Below are positions 53,844-63,491 of a DNA stretch of 64,000 nt, piece by piece. The notes beneath the pieces are model-generated. The model was not told the origin of the DNA. It saw nothing but the letters and a program-made list of their open reading frames with translations, and did not search any database. Origin of the DNA: Adiantum capillus-veneris (Eukaryota; Streptophyta; Polypodiopsida; Polypodiales; Pteridaceae); contig CM043949.1 of NCBI GenBank assembly GCA_014529385.2, forward strand, positions 113,401,477 through 113,465,476. Direction: 5' to 3'. The position numbers and the translations under genes were made by a program. Positions within the stretch are counted from its first letter, which is position 1. Every line of letters begins with the position of its first letter.

Positions 53844-56800
53844 CTATACCCCCTGAAGCTGCATGCTCTTTCTGTATGAACCATCAAAGAACAACACATG
53901 TGCATGGCTGATCTGTGGCACTTCTTCAACTACCTTTCTCACCACCTCTTCCTTAACAATAAGGGGATTCTCCTTGTAGGTCAACAAATCAGCTAGGGTA
54001 GCCCTTGTACTATCTTCCACTAGAAAAGAGAACTCAAACTCTTGCAGCTCAATTACCCATTTCTTCACCACATTTGACATGTTAATACCATTAATTAAAT
54101 GTGGAAAAAAGGCATAACTCGTCAAGAAAACAAAAGGCCGTGGTAGCAAGTAATGACGAAATCGTCGACAAGCAAATATTACACTGGCCATCACTAGCTC
54201 TACTTCCGATAACTTTCTCTCCGCTACCAACTTCACTCGGCTTGCACAATACACTGGCCTCATATAATGGCTGCCCTTCCCCTTTTGCAATAGCATGGCT
54301 CCAATGGCATCATCCCCTACTGATGGATTTACATAAAAAACTTTCTCCCAATCAGGAGCCTGCATGGCTGACAACCCCCCTAACACCTCTTTCACCTCTT
54401 GAAACACTTCTTCACACTTGTCATCCCATTGCAATGGATCATTCTTTGTTACTTGCTGTAATGGATAAAGAATCTGAGAAGACAATGGAATAAACCTTGC
54501 CATGTACTTCACTTTGTGTATAAAGGTTGCCAATTGCTTCGTACTCGTAGGTGATGGAAGAAGAATAATAGACTTAACCTTATCTGGATCAGCCTCAATG
54601 CCATTTTCTGACACCATATGGCCCAATAACTTCACCCTTGGCTGTGCTAGATGACATTTCTTTGGATTTAGTTGTCCTCCACATTCATCATATCGAGCCA
54701 ATACCATCTGCAGCTTCTCATGGTGATCAGCCCTACTGCTATAGACACAGAAGTCGTCCATAAAAGCTTTAACACAACTACCAATGAATGGTTCCAACAC
54801 CCAATTTGCTCTCTCTTGATAGAAGGAAGGTCCATTTGACAACCCAAATGGCAATACTGTGTAGCAATAGCAGCCCCATGGCGTAATAAAAGTTGTCTTT
54901 GTGCGGTCTTTAAGAGCAATCTTCAATTGAAAATAGCCTGAAAAACCATCACACACACTGTACCTCTCATAACCTGCCACTGAATCCAAGATCTGATCGA
55001 TGAATGGAAGAGGATATGGGTTCTTCTTAGTGGCTGCATTTAAGGGTTTAAAATCTACACAAATTCTCCACTTCCCATCCTTCTTTGGACTGACTACAAC
55101 TGGACTCACCCATTCTGTGGTCTCCACAGGGACTATGAACCCTGCCTTCAATAACTTGTCCACCTCTACCCGCAAGGCTTCCATTTGCTCTTGACCCATC
55201 CTTCTTAGCCTTTGCCGCACTGGCTTAGCACCTTCTTTCAGCTCTATATGCATCTCTCCACCCTTGAACCCTCTGATCTCTTCATATGAAGTAATGAACA
55301 AATCAGGAAAACTAGCCAGCATATGCAAAAATATATCCTTCTCCATAGCTGAGAGGTCTCCACTAATCATTTGCGTCATTAATTCCTGCTTCTTTGACAA
55401 CTCAACCTTGGTTTGCATCAGCCCTTTAATCACTTCATAAGGCCCTTCACTTTCATCTTCAACCTCATTCACAAATGCAACTAAACCAATCTCCTGGATT
55501 TCTTTGTCCATCAAAAGAAATGCAACATCAGCATCCTCATCACTACTGGTAGTGCTATCACTGTCCTCATCTGTCACCGTGGAAGAGTCTTCATCACTAG
55601 ACTCATCCTCATCTTCATAAAGCTCCTCTAATCGTTTCCTTGTGTCCATATTATAAAGCTTCTTGGTACCTGTCTTTCCATAGAGGCTAATCGTACCATG
55701 TCGCCAATCTTGAACAGCTCCCACTGCACGTAACCATGGTCTGCCCAGTATAATAGGATATGCTCCCAACCCTGCTGGCATCACATGAAAATCAACCACT
55801 GCCTTTGCATCATATGCCTCCACTTCTAAGCTTTTTACAACACCCAAGCATTTTACTTTTTGATGGTTTGCCAATCTGATCCGAAACCCTGACACCCCAG
55901 CCACTGTGAGACCCATCTTCTCAACGCATGAGTGTGTTATGACGCATATTTGGGCTCCGCCATCCACATAACCTTGTCCCAAATTTTTCCTTTTATGCCA
56001 CATATCTACTATTGGACAAATGTCTGGTAGCTCGTCCATTGCCAACACCTTTACTGAACCTCTCTCTGGCTCTTTCTCCATTGGGTTAACCATCCTCTTC
56101 CACTGTCGCTTTAGCTTAGGCACCATCTCTATAAGCTGCCCAAAAGTAACATCTGCCTTCCTGCTCGTCAGATCCTCCTTCAAGTCATAGCTTAATTGCC
56201 CATCCCCTAGTGGAAAATCTGAAACATGAAACTTTCGACGAGCTCTCCTTTTCCTCTTGGCCTTGACATCCTCGCCTTCATGGCTCTTTCCCTTCTTCTT
56301 GCTAGGACCTGGGACACTTCTTCCTTCCTTTTCCTCTGTCGTCCTCTTCCCAATAGGCATCACTAATGTATCCTCTAGCTTTGATGCCTTCTCCAAGGTG
56401 ACTACACTTAGCACTTTTGTCTTTCCCTTTTCCTCCTGGGTCAGTCCATTGGTTCCTTCGTCTCCCTTAATTTCGATGCCATAATCATTTGACCTAGTTC
56501 GCACCTGTCTTGGCAATGGATACATGTCTCCCCCCATCCTTGGTGGCTTATCACATTGTGGGCTGATGTGACCCAACTCTCCACAATTATAACATGTGGG
56601 CGTCTGCCTCCAAAACCTACCATTGCTTTGTCCAACACCATTCCTAGGCCTTTCTTCACCTCCTGGCTGATTTGCAAACCTCCCTCGACCTCGATTATTT
56701 CCCACTTGACCTAGTATGTTTAGGCTAAGATTCTTCATCAAATCTACCATTTGCCTCATGTCTTGCCTTAGCCCATCATCTTGCACTGCTGTAGTGACCA

Positions 56801-57458
56801 CTGCTGGCATAACCTGAGTAGTAACAGGAACTAGTGGTTCATGATGAACCCCTGACATACGCCCTTGTAAAGACTCTATAGGCTGAAATTCAGACCTCAT
56901 TGGCAAAGACTCCACCCCTAACTGGCTCATTTTCCTCAGCTTCCACTCTTTGTTCCTTGCTACCTCTAGTGCATCTTCATATGTCCTAGGCTTCTTTAGC
57001 TCCACTCTCCAACGTATATTCTCCCAAAGACCAGCCAAGAACCTGTCCTTCTTCATCATGTCAGGCGGGGGTACCTGTGGTGCTAAGGCCTTGCACATTC
57101 GCTCCCATGCCAATGAAAACTTACGTATGTACGCATCTACTGGCTCACCTTCCTTTTGCACCAAAGCCTGTACTTCTTGCCACACTTTGTCAGGATCTTC
57201 TATCTTCACAAACTCCACTTCCAACCCATGTCGTAGATTGTCCCAACTCAACCTTACAGGTGGATCATCCACACGCAACTCCTCTTCAAATGCTTTAGAC
57301 CAAACTCGTGCATCACTCTTCAAACAAATTTGGAGAAGGCGTAACATCTGCGCAGGGTCATGAATCTGGTTGCTAATGCAGGCAACCTCCATCTTTTCCA
57401 AAAATTCTTCCACATCTTCATCACTTCTTCCATGAAACTCGGGATAAGAGAAAGCCAT
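53844..57458 (-). CDS. Gag-protease-RT-degenerate RNase H polyprotein of the nested element
   Basis: Open from 57,515; the likely start is the ATG at 57,458 (residue 20), directly before SYPEFHGRSDEDVEEFL. Residues below are numbered from 57,515. Gag capsid ~25-195 (VWSKAFEEELR, WDNLRHGLEVEF). Zinc knuckle C308-x2-C311-x4-H316-x4-C321. Basic region ~405-430. Protease with D518-G-G-A and IILGRPWL (~590). An Asp/Glu/Ser-rich linker ~630-665. RT ~750-985 with YSVCDGFSGYFQL and F-M-D-D at 918-921 (usual Y-x-D-D). The RNase H region ~1045-1180 has lost two catalytic Asp positions (NPSV for the first, TSY for TDH). The final residues HVLFFDGSY begin the second RNase H. A stop then intervenes through a one-base shift. 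Confidence 0.95.
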   Translation of the reverse strand: MAFSYPEFHGRSDEDVEEFLEKMEVACISNQIHDPAQMLRLLQICLKSDARVWSKAFEEELRVDDPPVRLSWDNLRHGLEVEFVKIEDPDKVWQEVQALVQKEGEPVDAYIRKFSLAWERMCKALAPQVPPPDMMKKDRFLAGLWENIRWRVELKKPRTYEDALEVARNKEWKLRKMSQLGVESLPMRSEFQPIESLQGRMSGVHHEPLVPVTTQVMPAVVTTAVQDDGLRQDMRQMVDLMKNLSLNILGQVGNNRGRGRFANQPGGEERPRNGVGQSNGRFWRQTPTCYNCGELGHISPQCDKPPRMGGDMYPLPRQVRTRSNDYGIEIKGDEGTNGLTQEEKGKTKVLSVVTLEKASKLEDTLVMPIGKRTTEEKEGRSVPGPSKKKGKSHEGEDVKAKRKRRARRKFHVSDFPLGDGQLSYDLKEDLTSRKADVTFGQLIEMVPKLKRQWKRMVNPMEKEPERGSVKVLAMDELPDICPIVDMWHKRKNLGQGYVDGGAQICVITHSCVEKMGLTVAGVSGFRIRLANHQKVKCLGVVKSLEVEAYDAKAVVDFHVMPAGLGAYPIILGRPWLRAVGAVQDWRHGTISLYGKTGTKKLYNMDTRKRLEELYEDEDESSDEDSSTVTDEDSDSTTSSDEDADVAFLLMDKEIQEIGLVAFVNEVEDESEGPYEVIKGLMQTKVELSKKQELMTQMISGDLSAMEKDIFLHMLASFPDLFITSYEEIRGFKGGEMHIELKEGAKPVRQRLRRMGQEQMEALRVEVDKLLKAGFIVPVETTEWVSPVVVSPKKDGKWRICVDFKPLNAATKKNPYPLPFIDQILDSVAGYERYSVCDGFSGYFQLKIALKDRTKTTFITPWGCYCYTVLPFGLSNGPSFYQERANWVLEPFIGSCVKAFMDDFCVYSSRADHHEKLQMVLARYDECGGQLNPKKCHLAQPRVKLLGHMVSENGIEADPDKVKSIILLPSPTSTKQLATFIHKVKYMARFIPLSSQILYPLQQVTKNDPLQWDDKCEEVFQEVKEVLGGLSAMQAPDWEKVFYVNPSVGDDAIGAMLLQKGKGSHYMRPVYCASRVKLVAERKLSEVELVMASVIFACRRFRHYLLPRPFVFLTSYAFFPHLINGINMSNVVKKWVIELQEFEFSFLVEDSTRATLADLLTYKENPLIVKEEVVRKVVEEVPQISHAHVLFFDGSYRKSMQLQGV

Positions 57459-58373
57459 GGCTACCCAAATTATGATGCTTTGAGAACCCCTTCGAACACA
57501 CGTGCAAGAACCCAAAACTTTTCAATACCCAATCCCCAGAAACTTCAATGGAGCTCAGCTTTAGATGAGAACAAACACATGCACATCAAATGAGTTTTCA
57601 TAGTTGATCATTGGAATTACCACAGGCAAAGGACATTCCAGGATCTCTCTCAATCTTCTTGGTCCAAACATAAAGACTATGCGCTGCTGGAAAAAGATCT
57701 TCCTGGACACATGAACATTAATCTGAATTCTTTGAGTTAAATGAAAAGGAGTGAACTGAGGGCCATTTTGATCATCCATTAAAGCCAACCATGAAGCTCC
57801 CAAAAAGGCACACCTGACTCAACCTCTGATTTTGCCAAAATTTCAGCAGCATAACAGCATAAAATGGCTCAAAAGACCAAAAGACCAGCCATCATAACTT
57901 GGAAAAATTTTGACAGAGTTTCCCCAGAAATAGAGCAATGAGAACCCAAAATATAGACTTTATCAGTATGCATAAACTGCCAACAATAGAACCCGAGCAT
58001 CAAATAGGACTCACTAGTACATAGCCTATGGCGAGGTCACAAAAAGGGTGCTCCAGCTACCTGTATCACCGAAAGGATCTCCACATTTGAGAATCCCCCA
58101 GCTCAATAAAAACCTCACGCTATCGACCCTCACACGAAGGATAATGCAAATCGCGTATAGTCAAGTCTCAAAAATGACTATCTTCCAGATCAAGTCTCAG
58201 AAATGGCTGGGACTGCCAAATACAACCAAGTATGGCTCCACAAATGCGTACAATGGCAGTTTCCACAAGTAACGTACAATCCAGCAAACAATGCGCTCAA
58301 ATAGACGCCAAGTGATGCATTCCCACAACAACTGCAAGTGACATCACTGCTAGTATATCACTGTACTCCAGCT

Positions 58374-58500
58374 ACCTGTACCTGTACCTGTCCCTGTAAC
58401 CTGTAACCTGTAACCTGTAATCTGCAACCTGCAACCTGCAACCTGTAATCTCGAAGCTCGAAGCTCGAAGCTCGAAGCTTGAAGCTCGAAGCTCGAAGCA
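58374..58500. repeat. Two adjacent heptanucleotide arrays in the leader
   Basis: 58,374-58,449 holds CCTGTAA/CCTGCAA-type 7-mers, about ten copies. 58,450-58,499 holds CTCGAAG 7-mers, about seven copies with one variant (CTTGAAG). They lie between the primer site and gag, within the transcribed leader. Noncoding. Confidence 0.9.
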
Positions 58501-58516
58501 GAAGGTACTCGAAGAA

Positions 58517-58536
58517 GATCCTCAGTGGGGGCGCCA
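58517..58536 (-). promoter_or_regulatory. Primer-binding site of the nested element
   Basis: On the minus strand, six bases after the 5' LTR edge, TGGCGCCCCCACTGAGGATC has the usual TGGCGCC start. I cannot name the tRNA from memory. Position is right for minus-strand priming. Confidence 0.7.
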
Positions 58537-58542
58537 AAAGAA

Positions 58543-59684
58543 TGTGAGCGGGATGAAAACACACACAGCGCCTCTATAACGACCCGACACACACTCTTGG
58601 GAAGATACACACACACACTATGGGGCACCACTCGGCTTACACAACACACCTGGCCAAGACAGGGAACACACCTCTGGAGTGAGAGGAGAGAGACTATCCA
58701 CTTGCCCACTCCACACAGAGACACACACACACACACACGCACAAAAACTCAACTCAAAAGAGGAGAACTTTTGATGTTTAGATACAAATGAGCTTGGGCC
58801 AACACCAATGGGTCAAACAGCTCACACAATATGGGTAAAAGATACCAGATACAATCACAAATTGGAGAAGAAGCTTCACTCACCGGAGAAGATTACACAA
58901 AAAAACAGCAGAAAAAGAGTCAGGAATTTGGCAAAATGGACAGTGCCATCGCGTCCGGAACGGCCCAAAACCCCAGTCTACAATGTCAAAGTGCTCAAAT
59001 CCGACCTCGGATGAGCAGTTTACGGCCAAAACAGGCTCCAAAATGGGCAAAAACACAGTTGCGGCTGTTCCTCCTCTCTTCTCCACGTTTTTTCTGGTCT
59101 TCTCTCAGTTTTTTCAGTTCCCACACTTAGATTTTTTAGTTGGGCACCCTTGGCCTTTTAGATGACCTCAAACGGACCCCGAACAGGCCAAAAACTGACC
59201 TCGCAGTGCATAGTTGTCACCTTTTTGCATCATTCGCACACCTGGCACTCAGCTTTTTTCCAATAATGCATCTCGCCACCACGTGAAGTGGCCCCAAAAA
59301 AAGGTCCTCATGATGACCTTTCTGCATAATTCTCACAAGCAAACACCCACGTTGTGTCCGTCCTCATCCGCGTGCAAATATTGACCTCGTTCGCCCTCCT
59401 GACGCCACTAGATGCCATCTGACGTACCTGCTGACCTCACGTCGTCGGCCCGCGGATAGCTTCCTCGAGAAGTTTTACGCGCTACCAACTCCTCCTTATT
59501 GTAGAAAAAACACACTAATACTGATAATAGTGAAAATCGCTGCACTATGTACATGCTGTCCTACCTGTACACATGTGGGCCCCACGTAACCACCTGGCTA
59601 AGGAAAATGGGCAATCCTTTATTTGATGCACCATGCATGTATATGTACATATGCGCAATCCCTTGCTCCAAAAAACTCCTGACA
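58543..59684 (-). repeat. 5' LTR of the nested Tat-like element
   Basis: 1142 bp. Copy of 50,939-52,082 with about a dozen substitutions and a short (AC)n length difference. Ends against ACGC (59,685-59,688), the target duplication. Confidence 0.95.
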
Positions 59685-60500
59685 ACGCGTATGATGTCTT
59701 TTGTCCCAGATTTTGACTATTCTTGGTTTTAAGCCTTCTCCAATGTTTATAATTGAGTTTCAAGTGTTTTTGTCAGGTTTGAATATAAAAACAAGATCTG
59801 AATCCAAAATTTTTTGTTCTTTGCGTTTCTTGGGCTCCGACTTGTCTTTTTGGGTTTCTTTGAGTGTTAATGCTCTTGTTTTAAGTTGAAATTAGGGTAT
59901 AATCCCCCTTTTGAACACTCTGGTAAAGTCAAAATTTCTATTTTGGTCTCTGTTTGGTCATTTAGACATCATACGCGTATGATGTCTAAAGTTGCAGATT
60001 TCCAGTTTTTTGGCACAGAATCCTTCCTAAAGCTTTCTCAAGTGCTCAGCAACTCCCAGATACACAGAAAATTTCTCTGACTTTTGTTTATTGCAAGTTT
60101 CACTACTAACTCGACGGTTTAGTGATCTAACATGCAATCAACCATATCAAGCAAATACTCCAATGATTACTAGCTCTAGATCAGGATCAAATGAAGTCCT
60201 ACCTAAGCTATTCCTAATCATAAAATGGGTTTGGTAATTGTGATTTTAAAGAGATCCACTGCCACTCACGGACTAGCAAATTCTTCTTCTATCAACAACT
60301 ACTCAACACCAACAAAACAACAAACAATTCTAAGCTAAACTAAAAATACTGTCAACACGGAAGACCCAGGAATACCCCACTTCCTAGTATCTCTCGAGAT
60401 CTTTGGAGTCCACCACTCCTAGATCTTTTCTAACTAAAGTATACAAAGTAGTTTATACGACTCACCTCGTAGGATTAGTCTAAGGTCACCTACTTAGGGC
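59685..60500 (-). other. 5' leader of the giant element (right part) with palindromes
   Basis: Contains the second half of the interrupted palindrome (59,689-59,699) and a full copy at 59,964-59,987, which extends to a 30-bp perfect palindrome by flanking TTT/AAA. No gene. The primer site lies at its right end. Confidence 0.85.
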
Positions 60501-60523
60501 TCTCGTCCCCGGCAACGGTGCCA
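60501..60523 (-). promoter_or_regulatory. Primer-binding site, tRNA-Asp type
   Basis: Plus-strand CCCCGGCAACGGTGCCA matches the 3' end of plant tRNA-Asp(GUC), which ends CCCCGGCAACGGCGCCA, at all but one position. It lies two bases from the 5' LTR edge. tRNA-Asp priming is known from Athila-like elements. Confidence 0.85.
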
Positions 60524-60525
60524 AA

Positions 60526-61149
60526 TGTTAAGGCGGTTACGTCGCTAGCGGAAGCTAAATAGCGAGAACTCAACCAAAAACAGAATTTGTCAGACGAGGA
60601 CGAAGCTTGACCCGCAGGCGCATGGAAACAACTAGGTGGGTGTCAAATCACCTACTCAACCTTCTAATGACAATCACTACTAAGGAAATCAAATCTAAGT
60701 TCTAAAATACGCAAGTGACTGAAATCCGTACTACGAACGAATGCTATACGAAACAGGGTCTAGAATCATTGAATCGATCTCAAACTCAAGGGGAAGTCTA
60801 TACACTAGGTAAGAACAACACCCTAAAGACTTGAACTGCAAAATCAACCTATAACCACTCCGTGCGGTAAACGCGTATGAAGTCAGGCCAAAGAATACAG
60901 GTGATCGAAACTTGACCCCGATGGTACCAATGTGTAGCTCTACTCGTTGTGGTTCTATAGATATGCTGCACGCTCCATTTCGACACACGAGTTGGAAGAA
61001 AACTCACACCAAAGCTCGTAGGAACTTACCACACATAGAAGCCGATAGCGTGCACTCTTGGTATCTGTGCGTAGCTCTCGCCGTTGCTAACACAATGGCG
61101 GTGTCGCTTCTCCAATGGCGGCTCCGTAGCTCGCGTAGCAAGTAGATAA

Positions 61150-61188
<39 letters not shown>

Positions 61189-61479
61189 ACACAGTCACGG
61201 CGCTCAAAAACTCACCTTTGATTAATAAAACTGAATCTCCCTTTAGGTTACATAACTTTGGCTTATATACCTCAGCCTTGGAGGTGAGAACATCTCTAAC
61301 TAATTACATCAGCAAGTGAAATTACTTCGGAATTACAAGCTGGAAACTCAATTGAGTCCCGTTACTTAATGAATGGCTCCAATCAAAATCAATGTCGGAA
61401 AGACATTTATTACAATCAATGGTTACAAAAATGATGAGTGTGAGCAAAAATGTGGGTGTGATCCTCTGCTGGCTCAACA
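60526..61479 (-). repeat. 5' LTR of the giant element
   Basis: 954 bp, copy of 33,681-34,617. Carries a 20-bp segment (about 61,098-61,117) missing from the 3' LTR and a longer (CT)n tract (61,153-61,186). Minus-strand TATA-like TATATAAG at about 61,262-61,269 would place the start of transcription near 61,235, upstream of the GA tract, so the tract would be in the RNA. Confidence 0.93.
61262..61269 (-). promoter_or_regulatory. TATA-like element, giant-element promoter
   Basis: GTATATAAGCC on the minus strand, present at the same place in both LTRs. It precedes the GA-rich tract by about 75 bp. Fits a plant LTR core promoter; the start site is inferred only. Confidence 0.55.
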
Positions 61480-62895
61480 GAAAAATAACACCAAAGACTC
61501 ATTGCCCTAGCAGTGGTGGGAGTCTGTAGCTAGACTAGTGGAGCAAGGTGGTATTGAGTTATCAATTTTGCTACCCACGTGAAGACCAAGTCTGTCAAAA
61601 TTATAGTCGTAATCACAAAGCAAGACCACAAATGGGCCATTATGATAGGAGTCATGATTGACAAAGTGAAACTCTTCTCACAAGATGTCCAATGGAAAGA
61701 TCTAGGGATTCACAACAAATTACAGGTCCCTAGGTGGTCCATTCTAAGACTAGGTGGCACCATGGGCGAGTTAGTTTGCAAGTGTAACAGAGTAGCAGAG
61801 GCACACAAATGGGAGGAGGCAATGAGATATTTCCAACAGTCTAATACATGTTGGTCCCCATGGCTTTCCAAAGCAGGAAGGAGATTAACAAACCCATTTT
61901 GGAGAGAAATTGCCAAAAAGGTCCACAAAAAAGGAATTTGTCATCTAGCACAATTTTGGGACATCAACAACAAGATGGAAAGAAGCTGACCAAATGGCTT
62001 CACAGTTTCACCTCAATGGAACTAAAAGACTGTTGGTAAACAGAGCCATTGAAGGGTTGAAAAATATCTCGATGCATATTTAAGAGTCTGAGCTTGAATG
62101 GCAAGCTTGGCGGTGGCACAAGAGTAGATATTTCACTAAATGCATACCAAGGATGTCTATCATATCCTTATGGTCCAAACTGGTTGGTTCTCTCCTCTAA
62201 ACAAGTTGTGGGGTAAGCAATGGTCTAAATATAAATGGGTGTCGATAACAAGAAACATATACCCTCAATGGCCCCTTACGATGAAGATATTTCTATAAAG
62301 GTGCTTTGGGAGTTCTTCCAACAGGTGTCAAGATTCTAGCCAGAGGTATTTGCTCAAATAGGCACTTGAGCTGCAAAGGGACAAGTGAGGATCCTGAACA
62401 TTTATTTAAGGACTGCCCAAATATTAGGTATGCAAGTGGATACAACGGATCTGGAAGATTGATTTCTTCAAGAATGATCTATTTTTTGGAGGAAAGGAGT
62501 TGAAAATCCAAGCTCTACTAATTTACATGCAAATAGTCTGCTTTTGCTTCTTCAAGCATGTCTGGAAGGCTAGGAACTGGAGGATCTTTGAGAGCACCTC
62601 ACAATAGCTAACTATAGTAAAATTGTCCAAGAATGCAAGGATATAGTCAGATACAAATTTATCCTTTTGGAGAAATGAAGCACTCAAATGAATAGAACAA
62701 ATTGATCCTTGCTGCCATGGGTCCAATCGGGTGACAATGTGTAAGGCAATTGTTGAGGAGGCTCTCCCTATCTAGGGAAATGTAGTTCCATTAACCTCTA
62801 TACGGCACCTCAAGGCTCATTTTGAGCTTGAGGGTACTTTTTACATTGCTTTCTGGTGAATATAATACAACCACTCACAATTGTGAGTATGACAA
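61480..62895 (+). pseudogene. LINE RT 3' half, right part of a split element
   Basis: Continues the LINE broken at 33,680. Frames give TMGELVCKCNRVAEAHKWEE and then WSPWLSKAGRR, like the LINE at 22,750-22,900. A zinc-binding segment (62,306-62,503: VLPTGVKILARGI, then EDPEHLFKDCPNI) and a VWKARNWRIFES stretch (~62,560) follow. The 3' UTR ends with ACTCACAATTGTGAGT (62,873-62,888) and an A-run. Several frameshifts and stops. Confidence 0.8.
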
Positions 62896-63490
62896 AAAAA
62901 AAGTCATTTTCTTTGTTTCTTCGTTTTTCCAAAATCACAATTGTGAGTGGATGTATTGAATTCCTCTAGAAGAAATGTACAAAGCAACCTCAAGCTCGTA
63001 CCGAGCTTGAGGGATCTTGTAATACATTCATAAGCTACCTAGCCCCAACAAGAGGCCAACCGCAATCGATGTTCAAGTTAGCCCATGTTGGTTAGCATGG
63101 TGCTAATGTCCCTATTCCATGCTTTGGAGTCCTTCCTTTTACCAATGGAGATAATCACTTTCCTCCCTTCTTGTACAATTTCCATGAAGCTAGCCGTTGA
63201 GAGAGCATTCTTGAACACCTAATAGTTCTTGGCCTTTAAGACTTGCTTAAAGTAACTAACAGTTTGTGTGCATGCAAGAAATGCTTGACTTTTCATCATC
63301 TTCCCTCCTAAGAACAAGTTGTCCTTGAAGAATCCCATTTTTAAGGTCTTTTGCACCAATTTTTGGATCTTCTCTGCTAGGTAGACGCTCTTTGAACAAG
63401 TGAGAAAGGTCCTCACTAGTTAATTTTCAACCCATATTATCTTCCACAAAAAGATCATCAACAATGGTCATTGAGGACCCCAAATGTTAT
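62896..63490 (-). mobile_element. LINE 3' end, opposite orientation
   Basis: Begins with a T-rich tail (~62,907-62,930) and ATCACAATTGTGAGT (62,934-62,948). On the minus strand, the 65-codon frame 63,416-63,219 reads LVQKTLKMGFFKDNLFLGGK and then YFKQVLKAKNY, the LINE C-terminal region. Abuts the preceding LINE tail to tail. Confidence 0.7.
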
Positions 63491-63491
63491 T

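Larger units (their letters stand above)
50939..59684 (-). mobile_element. Tat-like Ty3/gypsy element nested in the giant element (8.75 kb)
   Basis: LTRs 50,939-52,082 (3') and 58,543-59,684 (5'), both starting TGTGAGCGGG and ending CTCCTGACA in plus orientation. The 4-bp target duplication ACGC is at 50,935-50,938 and 59,685-59,688. LTRs differ at roughly a dozen positions over ~1.14 kb, so insertion is more recent than that of the host element. Minus-strand order: 5' LTR, primer site, leader with heptamer arrays, gag, zinc knuckle, protease, RT, degenerate RNase H, archaeal-type RNase H, integrase, 3' LTR. The extra RNase H places it in or near the Tat group. Only one obvious frameshift. 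Confidence 0.95.
33681..61479 (-). mobile_element. Giant Ty3/gypsy LTR retrotransposon (~19 kb, with nested insert)
   Basis: Bounded by LTRs 33,681-34,617 (3') and 60,526-61,479 (5'), both starting TGTTAAG and ending CTCAACA in plus orientation, with the 5-bp target duplication GAAAA on both sides. Minus-strand order: 5' LTR, tRNA-Asp primer site, leader with palindromes, gag, zinc knuckles, protease, RT, RNase H, doubled HHCC, integrase, second protease, Trp-repeat tail, palindrome spacer, 3' ORF, polypurine tract, 3' LTR. An 8.75-kb element sits in the leader. The total of 27.8 kb becomes about 19 kb without it. It shows Tat/Athila-like primer choice and integrase, but the architecture is unlike standard members. 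Multiple frameshifts and stops make this copy defective. Confidence 0.92.

Noticed and set aside
60501..60523. Partial tRNA-Asp gene
   Set aside because: Only the last ~17 bases match and they sit two bases from an LTR; this is the primer-binding site.
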